Part shown: in pieces, positions 10,671 through 21,089 of the stretch
Position numbering within the stretch: position 1 is the first letter of the stretch
Layout: the number at the start of each line of letters is the position of its first letter
Assembly: GCF_947179165.1 (NCBI RefSeq)
Contig: NC_077242.1
Location: 1,674,001 to 1,738,000 of the forward strand
From: Solanum dulcamara
Taxonomy: Eukaryota; Streptophyta; Magnoliopsida; Solanales; Solanaceae
Direction: 5' to 3'
Length of the DNA: 64,000 bases
Translations under genes and position numbers: made by a program
The notes under the pieces: model-generated
Told to the model about the DNA's origin: nothing
Databases searched by the model: none
What the model saw: the letters and a program-made list of their open reading frames with translations, nothing else

Positions 10671-11527
10671 GGGATCTGAGTTGGATTATGTGATGAAAAA
10701 CTCCGGTAAATATTTTTTTTATTGAGGGTTGTGTGAATGGATTAATTTGTCTTGTAAATGAGGCAAAGGAATTGTTTTTATGGAATCCAGCAATAAGAAA
10801 GTACAAGAAATTGCCCGATTTTAGAAATAAATGGACGGATGCGAGATGTTTCATGTATGGTTTTGGATATGATGAAATCTATGATGATTATAAGGTAGTG
10901 CGGATTTGTACTATTAGTGGTCGTCGAAGTCATTTTCAAGAGGTTAGTATGTATAGTCTAAAGAATTATTCTTGGCGAATAATTGATTTTCCTGGGAATA
11001 GGACACAATTCATTAGTCCAGGTAAGTTTGTGAATAGGAAGCTTCATTGGGCTAGTACTGTTAGTCTTGGTGTGGAAAGGGTCTGGATCATAACCTCTTT
11101 TAATTTGGCTGATGAAAAATGGAGAAAAGTGGAGCGGCCCTGCAGGGATGGTGTTCTCGTGCTGGTAGTGTTGGGAAGTAATCTTTCTATGATTTGTAAT
11201 AATCCAACAACTCACCTAAATATGTGGTCTATGAAGGAGTATGAGGAAGAAGAATCTTGGATGAAGATGTTTATCATCAATTATACTCCACATCCTGCGG
11301 AATATATTCTTTTTGAATCCTTTTATTTGTCGAAAAGAGGTGAATTTTTGCTTATATTTAAAGCCACTTATATGATAGACAATCTAAGGGATAACTCAAT
11401 CAGATATTCACATCTTAGTGACTTTGATTATGGACTTTTGGCTGATTTCTACATTCAAAGTCTAGTTTGTCCCCTTTCACAAAATGAACCAAGGATACAA
11501 CAACACCGAAGGCGGCAGAAGCTCTGA
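10671..11527 (+). pseudogene. F-box gene copy without its F-box (FBA domain remnant)
   Basis: The sequence matches the intact F-box gene at 21090-22373 from the codons for LDYHMKNSG onward, through the whole F-box-associated domain (WNPAIRKYKKLPDF, YGFGYDEIYDDYKVV, LVCPLSQNE). The first roughly 150 codons, including the F-box that binds SKP1, are absent: the leader at 10588-10650 runs almost directly into the domain. One extra T in the run at 10713-10720 then shifts the frame, so the long open frame (10733-11527) has no ATG at its head. The 3' flank to about 11850 also matches the intact gene. If translated it would lack SCF-linking function. Confidence 0.75.
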
Positions 11528-12370
11528 TGATTGCAATTGCGTAAGTAATGTTTTGTAAGAGTTCAATTTTGTATGCATTTTGCAAAGTGCTGTTGTATTT
11601 TCTCAATTTATCGAATCATAGAAAAAACATTGCATATTTTAGGGAGAATTTTACCCCACATCTTCATGGAGATCTTGTTTGATCTTTTCTTTTTGCTTAT
11701 TTTCATGAAAAACTACCTTTTCTCGTTGTTGTTAATTTCTTATTAAATTTCTTCGCTCCTATCTTTTCATTAATTTAGTTATTTTGTCAATCAAAGATTA
11801 AATTTTTCTTTCACTTTAGTAGTAAAAACCATGCCGGTAGGCTGAAGGCAAAAGTTTAAGCAAATTATTCTTATGTAAAAAAAGAAATTGGTTTTACAAC
11901 TTACGTGTATAGACTTTTAAAACAAAAATCTTTTTCTTTCGCCACAACTATGAAATTAAATTTTGTTTTAGTTAATACTTAGTGCACTTTAAAATGTATG
12001 TCTATGCTTGAGGACATTCCTATGTGTTGTCGTTTTTCAAATAAGCACAGATTTACTAGTCATGAATTATGAAAGATCAGTAAAATATTAAATATAAGTT
12101 CATTTTACTATTGTTGAATTTTCAGGAAGTTGAGTTATTTAAGGAGCAATTTATCCATATGCGGCCGGCTGATTGAATCTTGATGATAAAGCTTGGAATC
12201 ACCTTCTTGATTTTTTTTTTGTGTGTGTACAAGTAAACACTTATGTATCTATGTTTAGTCTCGGTAGGTGCCATTTCTTGTTTGTTTGCAACCATAGGTC
12301 AAAAACCTTTTGTTTTTTCATGTGTTGGATTAGTCGAAAAGTAGATTTATAATGTTTTGTTGTAACCTAA

Positions 12371-12639
12371 TCCTAGCAGAAGGCACCTTCGGGTGTGGTT
12401 GATTTGGTTTGAGGGGAGGCTTCCACAAGGGAGATCGCAGTTTCGAATCCCCCTAATTCCTTCTCAATCTAGCTCGTCGCATTGAGTTTACCTAGTGCGG
12501 TGTACATCTCCTATGTGGTTTACGAGCAATTGCACACTGAGGGGTTTACCCAGTGCTCACCCGAAGGACAGAGGCTGTGGCAGAAGTTGTAGCAACTGCA
12601 GATTTTTCTGGGGTTTCAAAAAAAAAATCCTAGCAGAAG
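12371..12639 (+). mobile_element. tRNA-derived SINE with target-site duplication
   Basis: The body is 12383-12627: a tRNA-like head (GGGTGTGGTTGATTTGG, box B-like GTTTCGAATCC near 12451) and an A-run at the 3' end. The 12-bp duplication TCCTAGCAGAAG flanks it at 12371-12382 and 12628-12639. It resembles SolS-type SINEs of Solanaceae as I remember them. It lies in block I only. Confidence 0.85.
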
Positions 12640-13118
12640 CCCAAGTCTTTCACTTACATGTGGTTACTACCTTAGGTTCCCCTTTCTTATTTATTGGCAA
12701 CTAAAGATCTAAAAACCTTGTATTTTTTATGTAGTAAATTTGTTAAAAGTATATTTATAATGCTTAACCTAATCCTAATAAGAGTCCGAGCTTTTCACTT
12801 TCTTATAGGTGCAAGGAAAAAGGTTCAATTTTTTCGTCTAATTTTACCATTTATTAAAAGTTTACCTCATCCATATATTATAACAATTTTGGCTCGAAAC
12901 ATTACATAGGAAAGTTGGCAAAAATTAAGGGTTTGTCCACAAAAGGACAATCTTTGGATCAAATAAGAATAGGCAACACAAGCTTTTGGTAGGATAATTG
13001 GACTGATCTGGGAGCCTTGTATCACATTCTATTAGAAGCTGAGAAAAGAGGAAATTTTTTGCAGAAATTTTTTGCATCACAACAAAGGAGGAGGGAATTT
13101 TTTTCATCATTTAGACAC

Positions 13119-14391
13119 GAGTACAGCTACAGAAGATTATAGCCATTCAGGGACTTTTTATGCTATAAGGGGGGAATTTAAACAATGCACAGAAATGGAG
13201 GCAGCTAAGAAAGAAAATAATATCTCTCAATCCCATTCACATATTCTTACACCAAGGGAAAAGTTCACGGATCGTGAAAGGGTCCGTATGGGGAAAAACT
13301 TCAGAAAGCTTGGGGTTCTAGTTCACGATCTCATCATGAAGGTTCATGAAGATTTTCCCTGATCAAGCCACTTTCAATTTAAGTGGTATTTTATATGAAA
13401 TGCTCATCATGATGTAGATGTTTTTAATTAAGTATTTCTTATGGATTCATTGGGTCGAGGTTAATGATATGGTTTAAGGAGCTATTCTTATGATTTTCAA
13501 GTATTTATGATGAATTTGATTTTATAAGCTTATTACCATTTTCCATGACTATGCTATGATTTTGATTGATGTTCTTGTTGAGAGTTTACTAAGCACCGAG
13601 TGAACTAGAAACAATCATCTAGATCCCCTAACGACGTGCCACCGTAGGATGTCCTAAATGGATAAGTTAAGCCTAGCTAGCTAGTGGATCAATATATAGC
13701 TCATGTTAAAGGTCTTTACCTGACAAGTATGACAACCTCTGGACTCCATGATATAGCTCTCATGGTTTATCTAGGTTAAAGGTATCTCTCACAAAGTTTT
13801 ATGACTTCTCTAAGCTATGTTGATTGTGAGTTCTTACAAGTTTTGCATTGACCATGTTTTATGATTCAGATGATGCTTCTAAAGGTTTTAACTATGTTCA
13901 GCTTGGTCATTGCAATATTATGATTTACGTTATGCATTGTATATTCTCCATACTTAGTACATTCCATGTACTAATATATATTTTTGCCTATATTATTTCA
14001 TAATATAGGTCACGACGCTCCTACCCATTTTTTTGGCTGATACAGGCTCCACTCAGAGTTGCTAGTTTTGGTGAGTCCTCATGTTTCGAGGGTGCAACCA
14101 CTATGTCATTTCCATATTTTCAGACTTTTTGTTATTCCTTATGGTTTGGGTGATCTAGGGCATGTCTTATACCCCCGTCTATGTTAGTAGAGGCGACTAA
14201 TATGAGTTGTTCATTTCACATGTTATGTTGGGATCTTCTTTTATCAAGATTCTATGTTTTGAGACTTATCTTCCATAATTTCGTTTATTCATGTAGTTTC
14301 ATGCCATTCTATGTATGCTAAGAGGCTTAATAAGAGTCCCTCAGAATTTTAATCATCATGTCACATTTAGGATCTAGCTTGAATCGTGACA
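13119..14391 (+). mobile_element. Rearranged LTR-derived fragment
   Basis: 13119-13345 matches 23667-23880 in block II. The 3' part (about 13560-14391) has features of the LTR family at 3' ends elsewhere in the window: TACATTCCATGTACT, GGTGAGTCCTC, and an end in CGTGACA at 14391. The middle of the original element (retained at 23881-24365 in block II) has been lost here. No coding capacity is visible. Confidence 0.6.
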
Positions 14392-14626
14392 GAATTATAT
14401 GAAAAATCCAAATAGGTAGAACTTGTTTAGAGACTAAGTAGCTAAGGATAACCGATACTAAATTTTGTAGCTAATTTCATATTTCCTAATAATAGTGATT
14501 TTTACTTTATGTAAATTTTAGTATTTGATATAAAGAACAGTTCCATTGGCTAAATTTTTCATTCATAAGAAAGATTTCTATCAATACAAGGACATATAGC
14601 CTGATACTACCAATGGAATCATCAAT

Positions 14627-15143
14627 CTAATCCTCCTCCTCCTCTTCCTCAATGGCAGCGGCGGCCTGCTTTGAGGAGCTACTCTTCTTGTTAGGCAGCA
14701 GAATGTTGTGAATGTTTGGCATAACACCACCATTCGCAATCGTCACATCTCCAAGCAATTTGCTCAGTTCATCATCACTCCTTACGGCCAACTGAATGTG
14801 CCTTGGAATGATCCGTGTCTTCTTGTTATCCCTCGCAGCGTTTCCAGCCAATTCAAGAACCTACAAACAATCACAAATATGTAAAATTCAATTATCACAA
14901 ACCCTAGACACTTGACATATCAAAATCAAAGAGAAAGAAAGTAGAGAAATGAACCTCAGCTGCAAGGTACTCAAGGACCGCAGCAAGGAATACCGGAGCT
15001 CCGGTACCAACACGCTTGGCATACTTTCCCCTTTTGAGGAACCGGGCGATACGACCAACAGGGAATTGGAGACCGGCTTTGTTGCTACGGGAACCAGATT
15101 TTTTTGAAGCAGTCGAAGGAAGGGTTTTTCCTTTACCAACCAT
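14627..15143 (-). CDS. Histone H2A (copy 1)
   Basis: Two exons on the minus strand, 14955-15143 and 14627-14860, joined across a 94-bp GT-AG intron at the position coding LAAE/VLEL; 140 residues. It has the H2A signature [14 protein letters not shown], the histone fold, acidic-patch residues (EYLAAEVLEL, DDEL) and [12 protein letters not shown]. The tail ends [11 protein letters not shown] plus IEEEEEED, without the SQ motif of H2A.X or the SPKK motifs of H2A.W, so it resembles canonical replication-type H2A. H2A pairs with H2B in the nucleosome. Unusual is [13 protein letters not shown] where most H2A have YAERVGAGAPVY, placing Lys in loop L1. The start ATG is the first in frame and lies about 105 bp after TATAAATA. 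Of the copies here, this is closest to consensus. Confidence 0.92.
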
Positions 15144-15247
15144 TTATTATTTTTACAGAAAAATAAGTTTTTCTTTTTGATCAATGGACTCGAGAGAAGT
15201 AGTGAATTGTTGGGTGTATCTGAGTTCCTAAAGCAATCCGACTTTGG

Positions 15248-15255
15248 TATTTATA
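15248..15255 (-). promoter_or_regulatory. TATA box of H2A copy 1
   Basis: TATAAATA on the minus strand, 105-112 bp before the ATG. A degenerate inverted CCAAT-like string (CCAGTCAATG on the plus strand) lies about 25 bp further upstream, where copies 2 and 3 have a true inverted CCAAT. Confidence 0.7.
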
Positions 15256-15354
15256 GCCCACGAGTTATAATCCAGTCAATGAGAAGACATGAATTACGAG
15301 GATTGACCGTGCACGTCGTTGGATAAAAGAGCAAAATCAACTGTGGATAAAAAT

Positions 15355-15500
15355 GTTGACACATTTAACGTCTTTTAAGGATTATGATGAATTTAATTTA
15401 GTTCCAAAAAGGGAAAAGGGTTATGATGAATTCAATCGGTTGCCAAAAAAGAAGAATTATGATCAGTTTGAATTTGGATTTGAACAAAAGACTTTTTACG
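15355..15500. repeat. Minisatellite upstream of H2A copy 1 (AAGGATTATGATGA unit)
   Basis: About 36-39-bp units beginning AAGGATTATGATGA(A/G)TTT and ending in an A-rich CCAAAAA run repeat three times. Related arrays lie at 17690-17850, 24430-24535, 26740-26920, 28905-28985 and 33140-33240, always on the promoter side of an H2A unit. Confidence 0.7.
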
Positions 15501-15523
15501 GACGATTTTACCCTTGATATTTG

Positions 15524-15968
15524 GCTTAATAGCCCTTTAAATTTATGAGCATATATTTGCTTAGACACTTCAATTATTATTTGTTTCGATTGAATACTTA
15601 AACATATGATAAAATATTTATTTTGGACACTTTCAATTTAAATTTTGAAAGTTATTTTTGTGCATTATTTCAAATATTTATCACGTAGATAAGTTAATCA
15701 ATTAAAATATATCACTAACTAAAAAAAAGTTCTACGGCACACTAAGATTAATTTCCATGACGTATAATGAAAAGAGGTGACATTTTTTAAGTACATAACG
15801 TATCTACGCCATGGGCAATTGAGAATAAGGACACAAAAACTATTAAAAATTGAATTGAAGGAGTTTAATCACCTTATCATGTGTTCAGGTATTTAATTAA
15901 AATAAATAATAATTTAAGTGTCTAAATGGAATTTGCTAACAAGTTTAAGAATTATCTATGTATTAAGC
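15524..15968. mobile_element. Fold-back MITE, copy A
   Basis: Ends GCTTAATA and TATTAAGC form terminal inverted repeats; the first and last roughly 90 bp are imperfect reverse complements (TTAGACACTTCAATTATTA against TAATAATTTAAGTGTCTAAA). Copies lie at 24577-25010 and 33290-33725. All belong to the spread H2A unit, so they were probably copied by segmental duplication rather than by three insertions. Confidence 0.65.
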
Positions 15969-16930
15969 TTTAACTTTGTCTAACATTATGTTATTGCCTA
16001 CTTCTAAAATAGGCATCTTGATTATCTTTGCTCTACATTGTTGATGAAGGATGAAAAGTAAAGCACAATAAGTTTCATATTAGTATGAAACAATTTCCTG
16101 ATATGTGAACAAATTTAGTGAAATATAGAAAATGTTTGAAAAGGAATTAAACAAAATTATTAGCAGCGGATGTTTGGAGAAGAAAATTATAAAAATATAA
16201 AAGTAGTATTCATTTTTATTTGAAAATGATACTTGAATATTGAAGTTGTGTTGATGAATGGGAGTGAAAATTGTGGTCAAACGGGCATTTAATTATTTTC
16301 TTTTCATCTCTTATAGAAAAAAGGAGGTTTTAGAACTTATTTATCATGAAATCATGATCAGATTACAAATATTTCATCTCTTATAGAAAAACTTTCATTT
16401 ACAGTACTTTAGATCTATTCACTACAAATATCTGATCATGAAATTTCAAACTAAAGTGAAATTGTATTTCAAAATTGGAAAAATAGTTAATAAAGCGTCC
16501 TAAGAAACAATGCATGTGAGCAATAAACAAATACAATTAAGAAAAAAGAAAAGGCTACACAAAACCAAAAAGGAACACTTGAGAGGAAAAAACTAAAACA
16601 AGTATACACATCTAGAAATAAACATATGAAAATTGAAATTATTTTATGATGTGTACATTGTTTTAACCCAAACAAACAGAGAGGGTATGTTTAATAGACC
16701 CCTGGCTCAAATAAAACATAACAAAAAAGAACAATGTATATATATAAAGGCATAAAGTGAATATAATTGCGAAAAATCTGAAGAAAAATAACAATTAATA
16801 TGATAACTGAAACAGATAAAACAATAAATAATACTAAGATCCAAGTATACCAGAGAATTATAAAGATTTCTATGAATATAAGGAGAATAATGAAAGCAAA
16901 CATCCTGATGCTAGAGATGGAATGATCAGT

Positions 16931-17441
16931 CTAATCCTCCTCCTCCTCCTCAGCAGTAGCAACGGCGACCTTTAAAGAACTACTCTTCTTGTTAGGCAGC
17001 AGAATGCTCTGAATGTTTGGCATTACACCACCACTCGCAATCGTCACATCTTCAAACAATTTGCTCAGTTCATCATCAGTTCTAATAGCCAACTGAAGAT
17101 GCCTAGGATTGATCCGAATTTTTTTGTTAGCTCTTGCCTCATTTCCAGCTACTTCAAGTACCTACAAAAAATCACAGATATATAAAATTTAGTAATCACA
17201 AACCCTAAAAACTTGACATATGATCATTAAAAAAAAAAGTAGAGAAATTCACCTCAGCTGCAAGGTACTCAAGTACAGCAGCAAGGAATACTGGAGCTCC
17301 AGTGCCAACACGTTTGGCATACTTGCCAACTTTCAGAAACCGGGCGATACGACCGACAGGGAATTGGAGGCCGGCTTTGCTGCTGCGGGAATGAGACTTT
17401 TTTCCCGTAGCAGAACCAACGGCTTTTCCTTGACCTGCCAT
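16931..17441 (-). CDS. Histone H2A-like (copy 2)
   Basis: Two exons, 17253-17441 and 16931-17161, with a 91-bp intron at the same site as copy 1; 139 residues. Exon 1 starts [20 protein letters not shown] and keeps [14 protein letters not shown]. Exon 2 departs from almost all H2[13 protein letters not shown] for [12 protein letters not shown] (Ala to Glu, Asp to Ala, Thr to Ile), INPRH for I(I/V)PRH, and SKLFEDV for SKLLGDV. The tail ends [11 protein letters not shown]. The loop-L1 Lys (KYAKRV) is shared with copy 1. The frame and splice sites are intact, so it may be expressed, but the changes in usually invariant positions suggest relaxed constraint or a divergent function. Copy 3 is its close duplicate. 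Confidence 0.88.
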
Positions 17442-17564
17442 TGATCTTTTTCACTTCAAAAAGAAAAAAAAAAGGCTTTGCCTTTCGATTGATAGAAAGA
17501 GAGAAATGAAGGAGAAGAATTGAATTGCTCTGTGTGTATGTGAGTTCCTAAAGATGTCTGGTGG

Positions 17565-17599
17565 TATTTATAGACCACAGGAGTTATAATTCAGCCAAT
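17565..17599 (-). promoter_or_regulatory. TATA box and inverted CCAAT of H2A copy 2
   Basis: TATAAATA (17565-17572, minus strand) lies about 124 bp before the ATG. CCAAT reads on the plus strand at 17595-17599, so it is inverted relative to the gene. The arrangement is identical at copy 3. Confidence 0.7.
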
Positions 17600-17689
17600 G
17601 AGAAGACAATCACGAGGATTGAACTTGTACGCCGTTAGATGGAAGAGCAAATCAACCATGGATAAAGATGCTGACACATTTAGTCAATT

Positions 17690-17850
17690 TCAAGGATTAT
17701 AATGAGTTTGTTACCAAAAAAAAAAAGGAATATGATGTGTTTGTTGCCAAAAAAAAAGACTATGAGATATTTGTTTCCCAAAAAAGAAAAGGATTATGAT
17801 GAGTTCATTGCCAAAAAAAAAGGATTATGATGAGTTTTGGATTTGGACAA
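17690..17850. repeat. Minisatellite upstream of H2A copy 2
   Basis: Four to five units of about 30-40 bp, GGATTATGATGAGTT(T/C) followed by GTTGCC and a poly-A run, degenerate between units. The array is matched at 26740-26920 upstream of copy 3. Confidence 0.7.
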
Positions 17851-19416
17851 AAGATTTTTTTGCAGACAATTTATTTTTGATATTTTGACTTTAATAGACC
17901 TTTGAACATACTTGAAGTTTTACGAGTTATTAAGATTAATTTGTATGAAAGGAGATAAGATATTTTAAATGACTAACTAATTATCTGCTCGACAAGCCTA
18001 AAAAAAGACAATAGCCTTAGGCCCCCTAATTTGAGAGTCCTCATTTTTAAGCAATAATAGATTATAGATATTTTTTAGTAAGAAATATTGAGTATTGTTT
18101 ATAAAAAATATAATTTTTTTAATATAACAGGATAGAATTACTAAAATTTTAACAAATTTAGAATATACGTCTCAAGAAATATTAAATGAATTGACTATAA
18201 TAAACTTCATTAAAAAATAAAATAAAATTTAAGCCCTCCATTTGAATTTGGCTTTTGACCAATGTTTGAGCCGCTCCGCTTATTATCCAAGGATTGAACA
18301 ATCTACGACACACACTAGAAATCATAATTTAAATTGCAAGTGTCTAATATATATGAACACATTATCATATATTCGGGTGTTGATCAATTGGGACAAGCAA
18401 TAGTTCAAGTGTCTAAAAAAAATAACTGATGAGTTTGATGGGAGTTTTTAATATTGACTCTCTTTTTTTTACTTACGAATAAACAGTTCCTTTTTTCGTC
18501 CTTTTCTTCTGACAAAAAAAACGTCTTTAGTTAAATTCTTATGTTGGAAATTAAAACTATTTTGACTACGTTGAATATACATGTGCTTCAACCATAATCA
18601 CTTATATACTCTTTAAATATATATCTGTATGGTGGTGGATTTTTTGACCTTTGGAATAGATGAACAGATCATTAAGTTGTTTGCCTTGTAAAAAAATATT
18701 TTATATTATCGATATATAGAAGTATATTTTCTATACTTCCATTACTTAAACATAACATATGAGTGTTTTTGCTAAACATTTCTTACAACTTTATCAATAG
18801 GTAGTATTTTTGTCTGCATGCATAGAAATACAGGAGGATCTAGGATTTCTAGAACATGGGTGCACCACTATAGAAAGATAGTATTAAGTGAAAATTAATC
18901 TCTATTTTTTTAGATAAATAACTCAATATTTAACTAGATATATTATTTAGCTTTTCTAAAGTATGGAGGCTAGCAGATAATATTAAATCAATTTATTTTT
19001 CAAATGTACATTCAATATCTAATTTAGCGAAAAAATCATGAGTTCATGCCATGGTGTTCATAGTCCTTTTTCTTGTTTGTTATCAGTATATAGACAAACC
19101 ACCTCTTTCACATTATCACTTAAGGTATATTTCAAAAACAGACATAGTAATCATGTAAATAAAAGAAATAAAAAATGTTTAGAAATAACTGAAAAAGTTG
19201 TTCAATATAGAACAAATATGGTAACCTTTAAAGAAATAATGGCATCTATTTTTCTTTTCATTTTTGAAATCAATAAAGAACAAAGGAGGGGAAACTCATC
19301 ATTGCTAAATTTTTCTTATAATCTTGAAATATCATGTTATAGAGTTTTTTTTCCTTTGATTTGAGTACACTTATTTAAGTATTTACTCGGTATGTCATAA
19401 TTCTAAGTCGACTTAC

Positions 19417-19688
19417 GTTTGGCTATAGAAATTAAATATTTTTTACTTTATTTGGAATTGTGAAGTTAGAGTTGAAGATAGAGTAATTATATTTGGTTAT
19501 ATTTTTTACAAACGAGAGAAGAGAACATTTTATGAAACCTAGGTTATAAGCTATTTCTTAAATTTGAAATCCAAATTCAATTAGTTGAACTTAAATTTTC
19601 ATATTCAAACATTGATTTCCAAATAAAATAAAAAATTAAATTTGATATGAATATACCAAATACTTATAAGTAGAAATAGTAACCAAAC
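19417..19688. mobile_element. MITE with GTTTGG ends
   Basis: Begins GTTTGGCTATAGAAAT and ends AACCAAAC, giving short inverted ends, with an AT-rich body. It resembles a family common in Solanaceae that begins GTTTGGCCATG. No clear target duplication is seen. Confidence 0.45.
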
Positions 19689-19779
19689 ACTATAAAAAGA
19701 ATAAATTTGATTTAACAACAAAAACAGCCTATGTAGACATAGCACGATAATTTTCCATGATTAATCATAAGTCGATTTA

Positions 19780-19991
19780 AGAATGCGAATCATTTTTTTT
19801 TTTTGATTTTTCATCCGGTGTACGGAGTCTATGGAGTCTCGACTAAATTCGGATCGCGCACTTCAGGACCCATTCAGAATTGACGTTTCCAACATGATTT
19901 TTTCCATACTCAAGGCTCGAACCCTAGATGTTAAGAGTGAAGCAGTCACACCACTGCACCACAACCCATGTAGGTAGAATGTGAATCATTT
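19780..19991 (-). mobile_element. tRNA-derived SINE, minus strand, with target-site duplication
   Basis: The body is 19796-19975. On the minus strand it starts GGGTTGTGGTGCAGTGG (box A-like), has box B GGGTTCGAGCC and ends in an A-run (T-run at 19796-19803 on plus). Flanks AGAATGCGAATCATTT (19780-19795) and AGAATGTGAATCATTT (19976-19991) are a 16-bp duplication with one mismatch. Confidence 0.85.
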
Positions 19992-20027
19992 AATAACAAA
20001 TTGGGCATAATTAACTATTTTTATAGG

Positions 20028-20265
20028 GAAGAGGAACAAATATATCTCTCGATTTAAAGTGCACATATCCCTTGTTAAAAAAATGGTGGATCAATACCCT
20101 CATCGTCTAACAAATGGTGTACATTTTACCTTTTAATTTGTTAATAGACCTGTATTTACTAAATTAAAATAAAATCTAAAACTGATTTATTTAAATTCCA
20201 AAACTATCATGTGACCTTAAAAAATTAACTCACCCATTTTCTTACACATCCGAATCCTGGCCAAA
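20028..20265. repeat. Repeat shared with 7299-7515
   Basis: See 7299-7515: the same ordered strings (GTCTAACAAATGGTG and others). It lies 0.8 kb upstream of the intact F-box gene. Downstream to about 20600 the sequence is very AT-rich with TATATA runs. Confidence 0.45.
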
Positions 20266-20948
20266 TTGAAAAAAAAGAACAATCCATCTTCTACACATTC
20301 ATAAAATAAATTTGTGTCGGGTCTGAATAAAAGGAGTAATTTGTTTAGTTAGGTCTGGTGGAGGAGTAAATAAAATGGGTGAGATAATTTTTTAAAGTCA
20401 TAGTAATATTTTTTGAAATTTTAAAAAAAAAATATTTTGGATTTTTTAAAATCCTATCTATTAAAAAGAGGAGTAAATATACATCACTTCTTAGGTAGCG
20501 ATCTATATATATATATATATCATTTGTTAAACAACCAAAATATATATATACCATTTTTTAAATGAGGAATATATCAATATATATATATGTCATTGTCATA
20601 TAATATGTAGAAAATGTAGAGGAGGTGGTATTTATGTTTATTTTGAATTTTTTTACTAAGAGCGATAACTGATAAGAATGAATTTACTCCATTGTTGACC
20701 ATTTCTCCTAACAAGACTAATTTTTTAATGTTGAAATTATCTGTAGCTCTCATCGATGAAAAAAGAGTCACTTAGCATTTATAGCCTTTGTTAAGATTTG
20801 AACATTTGTTCATATAATGGCTCATTCAACTTTGTTGATTACATCTTTAATAACTTCATCATAATCCAATCATAAATTGATATTATGAGAGATAATCTGA
20901 AATAAAATTTAGTACACTATTTTATTAATTTTAGTGATACGAATTATC

Positions 20949-20956
20949 TATAAATT
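20949..20956 (+). promoter_or_regulatory. TATA box and shared leader of the F-box gene
   Basis: TATAAATT at 20949 precedes TAGCAAGAGAAAGAACTATC and a CT-rich leader ending TTTATCAGCTCCAATATT, 130 bp in all before the ATG. It is homologous to the leader of the unrelated GeBP-like pseudogene at 4596-4694. Confidence 0.7.
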
Positions 20957-21089
20957 TAGCAAGAGAAAGAACTATCTCTTCATTCTCAATTCGTTCAAAA
21001 ACAAGTAAAAGTTCTTCTTGCTTGCTTGTCTATTTCTTTCTTTCTTTCTATCTTTTTTTTATCAGCTCCAATATTAATAAAGATCCAGA

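Larger units (their letters stand above)
10588..18440. repeat. Duplicated block I (F-box remnant, LTR fragment, two H2A genes)
   Basis: Direct-orientation partner of 20948-27520. Matching parts are: F-box leader, coding sequence and 3' flank (10588-11850 with 20948-22640); the 90-bp flank (12000 with 23598); an LTR-derived stretch (13119-13345 with 23667-23880); and a near-identical 3.1-kb part carrying an H2A gene (about 15330-18440 with 24372-27520, offset about 9.04-9.09 kb). Block I has extra DNA at 12090-13118 (including a SINE) and keeps an H2A (14627-15143) that block II lacks. Confidence 0.8.

Noticed and set aside
12383..12627. Candidate tRNA gene because of box A/B-like strings
   Set aside because: It has SINE length, an A-rich 3' end and a target duplication, and no cloverleaf.
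13072..13362. 96-codon open frame
   Set aside because: It lies in an LTR-derived stretch duplicated at 23667, where the frame is not preserved.
14627..15143. H2A copy 1 as H2A.X, H2A.Z or H2A.W
   Set aside because: It has no SQ(E/D) tail, no H2A.Z-type fold sequence and no SPKK motif; the tail is Ser/Ala/Glu-rich.
16080..16280. Open frames in the H2A 3' flank and at 33773-34000
   Set aside because: They are the same repeat segment in two orientations, without coding features.
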